Of a DNA stretch of 64,000 nucleotides, positions 1 through 8,446 are shown piece by piece. The notes under the pieces were generated by a model. That model was not told the DNA's origin. It made no database searches and worked only from the letters and a program-made list of their open reading frames with translations. Source of the stretch: Streptomyces justiciae (lineage in GTDB: Bacteria > Actinomycetota > Actinomycetes > Streptomycetales > Streptomycetaceae); the NCBI RefSeq assembly GCF_015163075.1, contig NZ_JADDXU010000011.1, positions 1 to 64,000 on the forward strand, read 5' to 3'. Numbering within the stretch: the first letter of the stretch is position 1; every line of letters begins with the position of its first letter. The position numbers and the translations under genes were made by a program.

Positions 1-1
1 G

Positions 2-649
2 CTAGGGCAGCGTGATGCCGCAACGGTGCGCGAGTTCGTCGGCGTCGATGCCGTACGTCTCCCGGATGCGTACGCCCTCGGGGCCGACGTCGAAGACGCC
101 GTGGTCGGTGTAGACGCGGCTGACGCAGCCGAGGCCGGTGAGCGGATAGGTGCACCGCGGCACGAGTTTGGGCTCGCCGGTGCGGGTGAACAGGGTCATC
201 ATCACGTACACGTCCTTGGCGCCGATGGCGAGGTCCATGGCGCCGCCGACGGCGGGGATGTCATCGGGTTTCCCGGTGGTCCAGTTCGCCAGGTCACCGT
301 TGAAGGCGACCTGGTAGGCGCCGAGGACGCAGACGTCGAGGTGTCCGCCGCGCATCATGGCGAAGGAGTCGGCGTGGTGGAAATACGCCGCTCCCGGCAG
401 TTCGGTCACCGGGACCTTGCCGGCGTTGGTCAGGTCGGGGTCGATCGCGTCGCCCTCGGCTTTCGGGCCCATGTTGAGCATGCCGTTCTCGGTGTGCAGC
501 ACCACCCCGGAGCCGGCCGGCAGATGGTCGGCGATCTTGGTGGGCTGTCCGATGCCGAGGTTGACGAAGGAACCGGCCGGGATGTCGCGGGCGATGACGG
601 CGGCCAGCTCGTCCATCGAGAGCCGGTGGTCGGCGTGCGTGGTGGTCAT
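2..649 (-). CDS. pcaJ: 3-oxoacid (3-oxoadipate) CoA-transferase subunit B
   Basis: Beta subunit of a class I CoA-transferase that moves CoA from succinyl-CoA to 3-oxoadipate in the beta-ketoadipate pathway (215 aa, usual length). The glycine-rich start (VNLGIGQPTKIAD) and the ENGMLNMGP segment, whose Glu54 is at the expected place of the catalytic glutamate, are visible. The start ATG overlaps the stop of the alpha subunit gene by 4 nt (ATGA), so the two are translationally coupled. The stop codon lies at the window edge, so the gene is complete. The neighbouring thiolase favours 3-oxoadipate over acetoacetate as substrate; a succinyl-CoA:3-ketoacid transferase is the alternative. Confidence 0.9.
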   Translation of the reverse strand: MTTTHADHRLSMDELAAVIARDIPAGSFVNLGIGQPTKIADHLPAGSGVVLHTENGMLNMGPKAEGDAIDPDLTNAGKVPVTELPGAAYFHHADSFAMMRGGHLDVCVLGAYQVAFNGDLANWTTGKPDDIPAVGGAMDLAIGAKDVYVMMTLFTRTGEPKLVPRCTYPLTGLGCVSRVYTDHGVFDVGPEGVRIRETYGIDADELAHRCGITLP

Positions 650-1341
650 CGTGCCCCCTGGACGGTGTAGTGACGGGCCGTCACCTGGACGATGCGGTCG
701 ACGTAGATGGACGGGGTGACGACGGCCTCCGGGTCGAGCTTCCCGGCCTCGACGACCTGGTCGACCTGGACGATGGTCGTCGTCGCGGCGGTGGCCATGA
801 CCGGTCCGAAGTTGCGGGCGGTCCTGCGGTAGACGAGGTTGCCCAGCGTGTCCGCGACATGGGCGCCGATCAGCGCGTAGTCGCCCTTGATCGGGTACTC
901 CAGCAGGTACGTGCGGCCGTCGATCTCCCGCACCTCCTTGCCCTCGGCCAGCGGTGTGCCGACCGCGGTCGGGCAGTAGAAGGCGCCGATCCCGGCCCCG
1001 GCGGCGCGCATCCGCTCGGCGAGGTTGCCCTGCGGCACCACCTCCAGCTCGATCTTCCCGGCGCGGTAGAGGTCGTCGAAGACCCAGGAGTCGGACTGGC
1101 GCGGGAACGAGCACAGCACCTTGCGCACCCGGCCGGCGGCCAGCAGTGCGGCCAGTCCGACGTCGCCGTTGCCGGCGTTGTTGGACACGATCGTCAGGTC
1201 TTTCGCGCCCTGCCGGATGAGCGCGTCGATCAGGTCGAACGGCATCCCGGCCAGGCCGAAGCCGCCGACGAGGACGGTGGAGCCGTCCTCGATCCCGGCG
1301 ACCGCGGCGTCCGTGCTCTCGAGGATCTCCGCCCGGCTCAT
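646..1341 (-). CDS. pcaI: 3-oxoacid (3-oxoadipate) CoA-transferase subunit A
   Basis: Alpha subunit partner of the adjacent B subunit (231 aa). Visible family motifs are VGGFGLAGMP near residue 30, the SNNAGNGDVGL segment and EVVPQGNLAERMRAAGAGIG in the middle of the chain. It overlaps the thiolase stop by 4 nt upstream and the B subunit start by 4 nt downstream, so thiolase, alpha and beta subunits form one coupled operon. Role: activation of 3-oxoadipate to 3-oxoadipyl-CoA in the cytoplasm. The ATG start is fixed by the ATGA overlap. Confidence 0.9.
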   Translation of the reverse strand: MSRAEILESTDAAVAGIEDGSTVLVGGFGLAGMPFDLIDALIRQGAKDLTIVSNNAGNGDVGLAALLAAGRVRKVLCSFPRQSDSWVFDDLYRAGKIELEVVPQGNLAERMRAAGAGIGAFYCPTAVGTPLAEGKEVREIDGRTYLLEYPIKGDYALIGAHVADTLGNLVYRRTARNFGPVMATAATTTIVQVDQVVEAGKLDPEAVVTPSIYVDRIVQVTARHYTVQGAR

Positions 1342-2543
1342 CGGCCCGCCTCCGTGACGTCGCAGTTCTCCAGTACGACGGCCAGGCCCTGGCCGACTCC
1401 GATGCAGATCGCGGCGACGCCGTAGCGCTGCTTCGTCTCCCGCAGCACCTTCGCCAGCGTGGCGAGGATGCGGCCGCCCGAGGCGCCGAGGGGGTGGCCG
1501 ATGGCGATGGCGCCGCCCTTCTGGTTGACGATCGCGGGGTCGATCTTCCACGCGTCGAGGCAGGCGAGGGACTGCACGGCGAAGGCCTCGTTGAGCTCGA
1601 CCGCGCCCACCTGGTCCCAGCCGATCCCGGCCCGGGCCAGCGCACGGTTGGCGGCCTCGACCGGGGCGTAGCCGAAGGCCTGTGGTTCCAGGGCCATGAC
1701 GCCGCGGCCGGCGATCCGGGCGATCGGGTCGGTCCCGATCGTGGCCGCCGCCCGCTCACTGCCCAACAGGACCGCGGAGGCACCGTCGTTGAGGGGGCTG
1801 GCGTTGCCCGCGGTGATGGTGCCGCCCTGCTCCGGGGTGCGGAAGACCGGCTTGAGCCCGGCCAGCGTCCGCGGTGTGGAGTCGGCGCGGATGCCCTCGT
1901 CGCGGGTCAGGTCCACGCCCTCGACCGGCGCGACCAGGTCGTCGTAGAACCCGGATTCCCAGGCGGAGTGGGCGAGTTGGTGGGAGCGGGCGGCGAACTC
2001 GTCCTGCCGTTCACGGGAGATGCCGAAGCGCTCCTGGAGCTGCTCGTTGGCCTCGCCGAGGCTGACCGTCCACTCCTTCGGCATGCGCGGGTTGACCAGG
2101 CGCCAGCCGAGCGTGGTGGAGACCGCGGTGACATCGCCGACCGGGAACGGCTTCGCCGACTTGGGCAGCACCCAGGGCGCCCGCGTCATCGACTCCACGC
2201 CGCCGGTCAGGACCACCTCGGCGTCGCCGGACTCGATCGTGCGGCTGGCCGTCATCGCCGCGTCGAGGCTGGAGCCGCAGAGCCGGTTGACCGTGGTGCC
2301 GGGCACGCTGACCGGGAGCCCGGCGAGCAGCGCCGCCATGCGGCCGACGTTGCGGTTCTCCTCGCCGGCGCCGTTGGCGTTGCCCCACACCACGTCGTCG
2401 ATCGCGGCGGGGTCGAGATGCGGCACCTTGGCGAGCGTCGAGGTGATCGCGGCGGCGGCGAGGTCGTCGGGGCGGACGCCGGCCAGGGCGCCGTTGAAGC
2501 GGCCGAACGGCGTCCGGGTGGCGGCGTAGAGGAATGCGCTCAT
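1338..2543 (-). CDS. pcaF: beta-ketoadipyl-CoA thiolase (acetyl-CoA acyltransferase)
   Basis: Thiolase of 401 aa, the usual length for PcaF. Catalytic Cys89 lies in NRLCGSS, with NEAF at about 318-321, His350 in GGAIAIGHPLGASGG and the second cysteine Cys380 in AICIGVGQG, all matching thiolase family motifs. In the beta-ketoadipate pathway it splits 3-oxoadipyl-CoA into succinyl-CoA and acetyl-CoA. It is first in a pcaF-pcaI-pcaJ operon, divergent from a LysR regulator 70 bp away. A phenylacetate-pathway PaaJ role would involve the same reaction and cannot be excluded. Confidence 0.9.
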   Translation of the reverse strand: MSAFLYAATRTPFGRFNGALAGVRPDDLAAAAITSTLAKVPHLDPAAIDDVVWGNANGAGEENRNVGRMAALLAGLPVSVPGTTVNRLCGSSLDAAMTASRTIESGDAEVVLTGGVESMTRAPWVLPKSAKPFPVGDVTAVSTTLGWRLVNPRMPKEWTVSLGEANEQLQERFGISRERQDEFAARSHQLAHSAWESGFYDDLVAPVEGVDLTRDEGIRADSTPRTLAGLKPVFRTPEQGGTITAGNASPLNDGASAVLLGSERAAATIGTDPIARIAGRGVMALEPQAFGYAPVEAANRALARAGIGWDQVGAVELNEAFAVQSLACLDAWKIDPAIVNQKGGAIAIGHPLGASGGRILATLAKVLRETKQRYGVAAICIGVGQGLAVVLENCDVTEAGR

Positions 2544-2567
2544 GGGACGACGCTAGTCCGCGTGCCA

Positions 2568-2589
2568 GATATCCTGAAGTACGTATATC
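2568..2589. promoter_or_regulatory. candidate LysR-type operator in the pcaF/lysR intergenic region
   Basis: The 70-bp divergent promoter region contains a dyad with arms GATAT and ATATC separated by 12 nt, and a third GATATGG-like half-site about 10 bp further. LysR regulators of aromatic catabolism usually bind AT-rich interrupted dyads in this position. The region is conspicuously AT-rich for this genome. Assignment is by position and symmetry only. Confidence 0.4.
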
Positions 2590-2613
2590 CGCGCCGATTG
2601 ATATGGACGACAT

Positions 2614-3495
2614 ATGGATCTGCGGCACCTCAGGTACTTCGTCGCGGTGGCCGAGGAGCGTCACTTCGGCCGTGCCGCCGAGCGGCTCCACATGGCCCAG
2701 CCGCCGCTGTCGCAGCAGATCCGCCAGCTGGAGGCCGAGCTGGGCGTCGAACTCCTCCACCGCACGACCCGCCGTGTCGACCTCACCGAGGCGGGCCGGG
2801 CCTATCTGGAGCGGGCGCGTGCGATCCTCGCCGAGGTCGACGAGGCCGCCCAGCACGCACGCCGGGTCGCCGCCGGTTCGGTGGGCCACCTGGCGATCGG
2901 GTGCGTGGGATCGGCGACGTACAGCCTGCTGCCCGCGCTCTCCCGGCGGCTCACCGAGGAACTCCCCGGCGTCGACTTCTCCTTCCGCGGCGAGATGCTC
3001 GCCCCCGACCAGGTCGAGGCACTGCGCACCGGCGCGATCGACGTCGCGCTGCTGCGCCCGCCGGCCGCCGACCTGTCCCTGACGGTGCACACCCTGCGCC
3101 GGGACCGGCTCGTGGTCGCCGTACCGGTCGGGCACCGGCTCGCCGGGCGCAGGCGGCTGCGTGTCGCGGACCTCGCCGGTGCCGACCTGATCGTGCACTC
3201 GGCCGACCGCCGGTCGGTGATGTACGACGTGGTGCTGGGCCTGCTGCGGGACGCCGGCGTCGAGCCGCATATCCGTCACGAGGTCGGCGAGACCTCGACG
3301 CTCGTCACCCTGGTGGCCGGCGGCCTCGGTGTCGCCGTCGTACCCGAGCCCGTGACCGCGCTGACGCTCGACGGCGTGGCCTATCTGCCGCTGGCCGGGG
3401 CCGGCGCCCGCGTGGAACTGGCCGTCGCCCACCGCGCCGACCGCGCTGAACCGCATCTGGCGCGGACGGTGGGGATCATCCGGTCGGCGTTCTGA
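2614..3495 (+). CDS. LysR family transcriptional regulator
   Basis: 293-aa LysR protein. The N-terminal winged HTH (residues 1-60) begins MDLRHLRYFVAVAEERHFGRAA and includes MAQPPLSQQIRQLE; the rest is a periplasmic-binding-like effector domain. It is divergent from the pcaF-pcaI-pcaJ operon, so it is most likely the activator or repressor of that operon responding to a pathway intermediate. Streptomyces pca genes elsewhere are often under a MarR regulator, so a LysR-controlled copy suggests a separate aromatic catabolic set. The inducer cannot be read from sequence. Confidence 0.88.
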   Translation: MDLRHLRYFVAVAEERHFGRAAERLHMAQPPLSQQIRQLEAELGVELLHRTTRRVDLTEAGRAYLERARAILAEVDEAAQHARRVAAGSVGHLAIGCVGSATYSLLPALSRRLTEELPGVDFSFRGEMLAPDQVEALRTGAIDVALLRPPAADLSLTVHTLRRDRLVVAVPVGHRLAGRRRLRVADLAGADLIVHSADRRSVMYDVVLGLLRDAGVEPHIRHEVGETSTLVTLVAGGLGVAVVPEPVTALTLDGVAYLPLAGAGARVELAVAHRADRAEPHLARTVGIIRSAF

Positions 3496-3522
3496 AGCGT
3501 CGTACGACACCGGGCGCGGACC

Positions 3523-4251
3523 TCAGCCGAGGGTGCGGCCGAGCAGCGGCAGCAGGCGGTCCCAGTGGAGCCGCAGTGCGGTGGCGTCGAAGGCGTCGGT
3601 GTCGGACATGGTGAAGCCGTGGACGGTGCCGGGGTAGATCTCGGAGGTGTGTACGACACCTGCCGCGTCCAGGGCCTTGTCGAGCTCGCCGAGGGCCTCG
3701 GGCGTCAAGTCGCTCTCGGCGTGGCCGAAGTGGACCTCGGCGGTGAGCTCGGCCAGGCTGTCCGGTCCGTCGGCTCCCACAGGGGCGTGGAACGCGGCGA
3801 GGGCGGCCACCCGGTCGGGGTGGGCCGCGGCGGTGCGCGTGGCCAGGAGGCCGCCGATGCTGTAGCCGGTCACGGCGACCGGTCCGGCGCTGACCTCGGG
3901 CTGAGCGATGAGAAACGTCAGATAGGCGTCCGCGTCGCTCAGGACGCGTTCCGGGGTGTGCGCCTCGATCAAGGGCATCAACTGGGCGAAGATCGCGGGC
4001 CGGACGTCTTCTCCGATGTGTTCGGGAAGGTCGATCACCGGTGCCGGGCCGTGCCGGTGGAAGAGGTTGGGCACCAGCACGTAGTAGCCGTGTGCGGCCA
4101 GTTGGCGGGCCATGTCCCGCAGCACGGGCCGGATGCCGAAGCCGTCCGGGTACATCAGTACCCCGGGGTGCCGCGCGCCGTCGTCGGGGAGGGCGGCGAA
4201 GGCATCGGCCTGGCCGTCAGGGGTGGGAATCCGCAGCGTCTTGACGGTCAT
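3523..4251 (-). CDS. dienelactone hydrolase family protein
   Basis: Alpha/beta hydrolase of the dienelactone hydrolase family (242 aa from the chosen ATG). The nucleophile motif is GYSIGG with Ser131 in place of the Cys of classical dienelactone hydrolases; Asp181 (HAESD) and His211 (GTVHGF) complete the triad. The ATG at 4251 is preceded by a good Shine-Dalgarno (AGGAGAG). It is convergent with the LysR gene and monocistronic. A serine nucleophile suggests a general esterase rather than a true dienelactone hydrolase, despite the aromatic-catabolic neighbours. Confidence 0.82.
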   Translation of the reverse strand: MTVKTLRIPTPDGQADAFAALPDDGARHPGVLMYPDGFGIRPVLRDMARQLAAHGYYVLVPNLFHRHGPAPVIDLPEHIGEDVRPAIFAQLMPLIEAHTPERVLSDADAYLTFLIAQPEVSAGPVAVTGYSIGGLLATRTAAAHPDRVAALAAFHAPVGADGPDSLAELTAEVHFGHAESDLTPEALGELDKALDAAGVVHTSEIYPGTVHGFTMSDTDAFDATALRLHWDRLLPLLGRTLG

Positions 4252-4260
4252 GAACTCTCC

Positions 4261-4299
4261 TGTCGTGGTTGAGGTGTTGAGCCTGTGATCAACACGACA
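4261..4299. promoter_or_regulatory. nested inverted repeats upstream of the hydrolase gene
   Basis: Two overlapping dyads lie just before the hydrolase start. One is GTGTTGA (4274-4280) with TCAACAC (4289-4295). The other is TGTCGTG-g-TTGA (4261-4272) with TCAACACGACA (4289-4299). They could be alternative arms of one operator or of a 5' UTR hairpin. No dedicated regulator gene is adjacent. Confidence 0.4.
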
Positions 4300-4465
4300 G
4301 AGGTGGAGCCCGCGCGGCGGCACGGGCTTCCCGATCGAACAGCGGGCCCACACCGGCCCGTTCGGCGCTCAGAGGAGCACCGGGTCACCAATCCGTGTGT
4401 GGCGCGATGCCGTCCCGGTAGTCATGCCAGCAACATAGCCCAGCCAACTCCGCATCTCTATGCGG

Positions 4466-4921
4466 TCAATCGCTTCGGGAACTCAGGCCGCGGGCCAGGG
4501 CAGGGATCATCACCGCCGCGGCGAGGAGGTGCAGCCCGAGGAGGGTGACGGTGGTGGCGGTGTCCGCCCCGGAGATCAGGGGCGGGATCAGCGAGATCAC
4601 CGTCAGCGACGCCGCCGTCCACACGAATCGGTGGGCGGGGCGAGTGCTCCAACGAAGCAGCGCGAGGGCTATCGCGACGCCCGCGGCCGAGAAGATGCCG
4701 GTCACCACGGCGAAGCCGGGCAGCGGGATCGCCTCGCCGCCTTCGGGGAGCTCGAAGTCGACGCCGCCGGCCTGGGCCAGCGCCGCGGCGAGGGTGGTCG
4801 CCGCCATCGCCGCGAGCGTGGTCAGGAAGCCGGTCGCGGCCGGCCTGCGGAACGGGTGGGCACTGCCGGTCCGGGCGGAGGTCGGGGCTGTGACGACGCC
4901 GGCGTCGTTCATGCCGTTCAT
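4466..4921 (-). CDS. small four-helix membrane protein (DUF6069-like)
   Basis: 151-aa protein with a charged N-terminus and four predicted membrane helices at roughly residues 30-50, 66-90, 99-117 and 123-143. The start overlaps the stop of the sigma factor gene by 4 nt (ATGA), so the two are coupled. Similar small membrane proteins (DUF6069) occur downstream of SnoaL-tailed sigma factors in actinomycetes, as I recall the family; function is unknown. A role as target or modulator of the sigma factor is only suggested by the coupling; no anti-sigma zinc motif is seen. Confidence 0.75.
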   Translation of the reverse strand: MNGMNDAGVVTAPTSARTGSAHPFRRPAATGFLTTLAAMAATTLAAALAQAGGVDFELPEGGEAIPLPGFAVVTGIFSAAGVAIALALLRWSTRPAHRFVWTAASLTVISLIPPLISGADTATTVTLLGLHLLAAAVMIPALARGLSSRSD

Positions 4922-5919
4922 GACGTTGCTCCCTCGGCCGGCAACCGCTCCGGCAGCCCGAGCCGCGGGAACTGGTCGTCGTGGAAGGTGATGATCTCGG
5001 CGATCGCCCCGCCGATGACGCGCAGGACGTCGATCGTCAGCGGCAGGTAGGCGCTCTCCTTCTCGTTCCAGAGGTAGAAGGCGACGGCGGGCTGCCGGTT
5101 CACGGCCGTGGGGACGGTCCGCAGGCCCTTCATGCCTTCGAAGCCGCTGGTCAGCCAGTCGTTCACCACCGCGTCGCGGCCGACGTGCAGGCCGGGCGTG
5201 GGCGGCATCGAGCAGCGGACGTCGTCCCGCAGCAGTACGGCGAGCGCGGGGATGTCCGTGACGACGCTGGCCTCGGTGTAGCGGCGTACCAGCTCCCGGG
5301 TGACGGCGTCCTCCTGTCCGCCCGTCCAGTCCTGCCGCTCGGCGGGCAGGTGCTCGCGCAGGCCCGCGCGGGCGCGTTGCAGCGCGCTGTTCACGGAGTT
5401 GACGGAGTCCCCGAGGGCCTCCGCGACGTCCTTCGCCGACCAGCCGAGCACGTCCCGCAGCATCAGCACGGCCCGTGGACGCGGTGCGAGGTGCTGGACC
5501 GCGACGAGGTACGCGAGCTCGATCGTCTCCCGCGCGACGGCGACGGTCTCCGGCTCGTCCGCGTCCGCCGCGGGCAGCTCGTCGAGCAGCCGGTCCGGGT
5601 AGGGCTGAAGCCACAGCACCTCGCCGCCGGTCGCGGGTTCCGGGCGGCGTTTGGCGAGCAGGTCCAGGCAGGTGTTGGTGGCGATCCGGTACAGCCAGGC
5701 GCGGAGCGTCGACCGTCCCTCGAAGGTCTCCCGCCGTCGCCAGGCGCGCAGGAACGTCTCCTGTACGGCGTCCTCTGCGTCGTCGAACGATCCGAGCATC
5801 CGGTAGCAGTGCACATGCAGCTCCCGTCGATGCCGCTCCGCCAGGCTGGAGAACGCCGGCTCGTCGACCTCACCCGGCCCGCTCCCGCCCGGCTCCTCCA
5901 GCCGCGTGTCCGCACTCAT
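4918..5919 (-). CDS. ECF RNA polymerase sigma factor with C-terminal SnoaL-like domain
   Basis: Sigma-70 family protein of about 333 aa. Region 2 (HCYRMLGSFDDAEDAVQETF) is near residues 37-57, followed by the WLYRIATNTCLD segment; region 4 (LPPR-like LAPRPRAVLMLRDVLGWSAKDVAEAL) lies around 165-190, and a SnoaL/NTF2-like domain fills the C-terminus. This matches the SigG/TIGR02960-like ECF group, where the tail controls activity instead of a classical anti-sigma factor. The ATG at 5919 is chosen for its 7-nt spacing from AAGGA; a GTG three bases upstream is possible. It is transcribed with the membrane protein downstream. Confidence 0.88.
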   Translation of the reverse strand: MSADTRLEEPGGSGPGEVDEPAFSSLAERHRRELHVHCYRMLGSFDDAEDAVQETFLRAWRRRETFEGRSTLRAWLYRIATNTCLDLLAKRRPEPATGGEVLWLQPYPDRLLDELPAADADEPETVAVARETIELAYLVAVQHLAPRPRAVLMLRDVLGWSAKDVAEALGDSVNSVNSALQRARAGLREHLPAERQDWTGGQEDAVTRELVRRYTEASVVTDIPALAVLLRDDVRCSMPPTPGLHVGRDAVVNDWLTSGFEGMKGLRTVPTAVNRQPAVAFYLWNEKESAYLPLTIDVLRVIGGAIAEIITFHDDQFPRLGLPERLPAEGATS

Positions 5920-5945
5920 CACGTCGTCCTTCCGCCTCGTCGAGT

Positions 5946-5965
5946 CCCGTCGTAGGTATGACGGG
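5946..5965. promoter_or_regulatory. inverted repeat upstream of the sigma factor gene
   Basis: Perfect 6-bp arms CCCGTC and GACGGG separated by 8 nt, about 27 bp upstream of the sigma factor start. The position fits an operator or part of an autoregulated ECF promoter. There is no further support. Confidence 0.3.
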
Positions 5966-6151
5966 CGCGGGCGCGACTACTCATCACCGCGGTCGGCCGA
6001 CGCCCCTGATCCACTCTTGCGGGAGCTCCTTCGCAGGCCGGGTTCTCCCCATGGAATCAGCCCCGCTTCAGCCCCGCTTCTCATGTCCGAGCCGTTACGA
6101 GAGCGTGACCGGCGACCCACTTGCCACTCCTCCAGCGCTTCCCACAGAGTT

Positions 6152-6180
6152 ATGTATGCGCTTACAGACAGCGCATACAT
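6152..6180. promoter_or_regulatory. LacI-type operator upstream of the sugar ABC operon
   Basis: Perfect inverted repeat with 10-bp arms ATGTATGCGC and GCGCATACAT around a 9-nt spacer, ending 26 bp before the binding-protein start codon. The core ATGCGCTTACA recurs exactly in a palindrome in front of the lacI gene at the other end of the locus (12192-12209). This supports control of the operon, and autoregulation, by that LacI protein. Confidence 0.7.
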
Positions 6181-6206
6181 CGGCCAGGCTCGAGGAGGAG
6201 CACCCC

Positions 6207-7451
6207 ATGCACCGCGCCGCCAGAACCCCTCTCTTCGCCCTCGTAGCGGCATCCGCCCTCACTCTGACCGCATGCGGAGGCTCGGGAGGTTCGGACGTCG
6301 GCGCCGGCGCGAAACAGACCCTGACCGTCTGGGCCATGGGGACCGAGGGGGAGAAGCTCGCCGAGGTCGCCGACACCTACGAGAAGGCCCACCCCAACAT
6401 CACCGTGAAGGTGACCCCGATCGGCTGGGACGTCGCCCACCAGAAGCTGGTCGCCGCGGCCGCCGCGGGCAAGCTCCCGGACGTGATGCAGATGGGTTCG
6501 AGCTACCTGGGCGAGTTCGCCGACATGGGCTCCCTGGAACCGGTCGACACCAAGGCCTTCGACAAGAACGACTTCTTCCCGGCCGCCTGGGCCCAGGGCG
6601 ACTACGACGGCACGACGTACGGCGTTCCCTGGTACGTCGACACCCGCGTCCTCTTCTACCGCACGGACCTGGCCGACAAGGCCGGCCTGACCGGCGCCCC
6701 GGCCACCATGGCGGAGCTGCAGAAGGCGGCCGAGGCCTACCAGGACAAGGCCGGAACCAAGTGGGGGCTGTCCATCCAGCCCAGCGGACTGGACGCCGTA
6801 CAGAGCTTCTCCCCCTTCCTGTACTCGGCCGGCGGCGCGATCCTCGACAGCGACGGCAAGCCCGTCGTCGACAGCGCCGAGGCGGTCAAGGCCCTGGAGA
6901 ACTACGGCAGTTACTTCGACAAGGGGCTCAGCGACAAGACGTTCCGGCCGGGCTACGACGTCACGAAGGACTTCAACACCGGCACCGTGCCGATGTTCTT
7001 CAGCGGCCCCTGGGTCGTCGGCCTGCTCAACGACAACTACCCCGACCTCAAGGGCAAGTGGGCCGTGGCCAACGTGCCGGCGGACAAGACGTCCGGCTCC
7101 TTCTCCGGCGGATCCAGTCTCGCGATCTCCGCGGACAGCACGCACAAGGCCGCCGCGAAGGAGTTCATCGCCTACCTCACCGACGCCAAGGGCCAGGCCG
7201 ACTGGTACGGGCGGACCAGGGACCTGCCCGCCAACACCGCGGCGTGGAAGACGGGTGAGCTCGCCACTGACGCCACCATGAACGTGTTCCGCAAGCAGAT
7301 GGAGACCGCCCAGGCGCTGCCCGCCCAGCCCAAGGGCACCGAGATCACCTCCAAGGTCGACGACGCGATCGGGGCGGTGAGCCAGGGCAAGTCCTCCGCG
7401 AAGGCCGCCCTGGACAAGGCGCAGTCCGAGATCGAGAACCTGGTGGGTTAG
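6207..7451 (+). CDS. sugar ABC transporter substrate-binding lipoprotein
   Basis: 414-aa extracellular solute-binding protein (family 1). It has a lipoprotein signal: positively charged N-terminus, hydrophobic stretch, and lipobox LTAC at about residues 20-23. A mature domain follows with the LTVWAMGTEGEKLAEVADTYEKAHP start typical of sugar binding proteins. The ATG has a strong GAGGAGGAG Shine-Dalgarno. It opens an operon with two permeases and a GH1 beta-glucosidase, so a beta-linked oligosaccharide is the likely cargo. No ATPase gene is present; streptomycete carbohydrate importers commonly share the MsiK ATPase encoded elsewhere. Confidence 0.9.
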   Translation: MHRAARTPLFALVAASALTLTACGGSGGSDVGAGAKQTLTVWAMGTEGEKLAEVADTYEKAHPNITVKVTPIGWDVAHQKLVAAAAAGKLPDVMQMGSSYLGEFADMGSLEPVDTKAFDKNDFFPAAWAQGDYDGTTYGVPWYVDTRVLFYRTDLADKAGLTGAPATMAELQKAAEAYQDKAGTKWGLSIQPSGLDAVQSFSPFLYSAGGAILDSDGKPVVDSAEAVKALENYGSYFDKGLSDKTFRPGYDVTKDFNTGTVPMFFSGPWVVGLLNDNYPDLKGKWAVANVPADKTSGSFSGGSSLAISADSTHKAAAKEFIAYLTDAKGQADWYGRTRDLPANTAAWKTGELATDATMNVFRKQMETAQALPAQPKGTEITSKVDDAIGAVSQGKSSAKAALDKAQSEIENLVG

Positions 7452-7456
7452 CCGCT

Positions 7457-8446
7457 ATGTCGCTCTCCATCGGACCGGCCGCGGACGACACCGCCGTGTC
7501 GAAGAGCCGCCGCGCCACCCGGGCCCCGTCGCCGGGCGGCGGATCACGGCGGCACGGCAGGCGTTCGCTGGGCCGGCGCAATCTGCACGGCTGGCTGTTC
7601 TCCACGCCCTTCCTGGCACTGTTCGGCGTCTTCATGCTGTTCCCGATCGTGGCGACGCTCTGGATGAGCTTCACCGACTTCGGGGTCCGCGACGTCCGGC
7701 AGCCGCTGGAAGCGCAGTTCGTCGGCCTGGACAACTACACCAAGCTGTTCTCCGACGACACCTTCCTCACCGCCCTGTTCAACACCGCCTACTTCGTGGT
7801 GATCGGGGTGCCGCTGACCATCGTGCTCGGCCTGCTGGTGGCGCTGCTGCTGAACAACGGCATCGACCGGGCCCGCACCTTCTTCCGCGTCGGCTTCTAC
7901 GCCCCGGTCGTCACCTCCATCGTCGCGGTCGCCGTCGTCTGGCGCTTCGTACTCGACCCGACCGACGGCCTGGTCGCCGGCGTGGCCGCCGAACTCGGCA
8001 CGAAGGCACCGGACTTCCTCGGCTCCGGGACCTGGGCCATGCCCTCGCTGATCCTGCTGGCCGTCTGGCGCAACCTGGGCACCGTCATGGTGCTGTTCAT
8101 CGCCGGGCTCCAGGCGATCCCCACCGAGGTGCGGGAGGCCGCGCGGCTCGACGGTGCCGGCGGCTGGCAGGAACTGCGCCGCATCACCGTGCCGTTGCTG
8201 CGGCCGACGCTGCTCTACGCCACCGTCATCACCACCATCGGCTACCTCAACGTCTTCGAGGAACCCTTCGTGATGACGCAAGGAGGCCCGGACAACGCCA
8301 CCTTGACGGTCTCCCTGGACATGTACCGGGAGGGCTTCAACTTCTTCCACATGGGCTATGCGAGCGCCATGGCGTACGTCCTGTTCGTGGTGATCATGGG
8401 CATCACGGCACTCCAGCTCCGACTGCTGAAGGACAACACCCGATGA
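7457..8446 (+). CDS. sugar ABC transporter permease (MalF type)
   Basis: 329-aa membrane permease with a long charged N-terminal tail (about 40 residues), then about six transmembrane helices. The EAA loop (EVREAARLDGAGGWQELRRITVPLL) in the second half contacts the ATPase. It lies 5 nt after the binding-protein stop and overlaps the next permease by 4 nt (ATGA). Works with the following gene as a heterodimeric channel. Confidence 0.92.
   Translation: MSLSIGPAADDTAVSKSRRATRAPSPGGGSRRHGRRSLGRRNLHGWLFSTPFLALFGVFMLFPIVATLWMSFTDFGVRDVRQPLEAQFVGLDNYTKLFSDDTFLTALFNTAYFVVIGVPLTIVLGLLVALLLNNGIDRARTFFRVGFYAPVVTSIVAVAVVWRFVLDPTDGLVAGVAAELGTKAPDFLGSGTWAMPSLILLAVWRNLGTVMVLFIAGLQAIPTEVREAARLDGAGGWQELRRITVPLLRPTLLYATVITTIGYLNVFEEPFVMTQGGPDNATLTVSLDMYREGFNFFHMGYASAMAYVLFVVIMGITALQLRLLKDNTR

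Noticed and set aside
1494..3449. Long plus-strand reading frame (about 650 codons) opposite pcaF and running into lysR
   Set aside because: It is antisense to a clear thiolase and overlaps LysR in another frame; composition is Arg/Gly/Asp-rich as in GC-rich shadow frames and no domain is visible.
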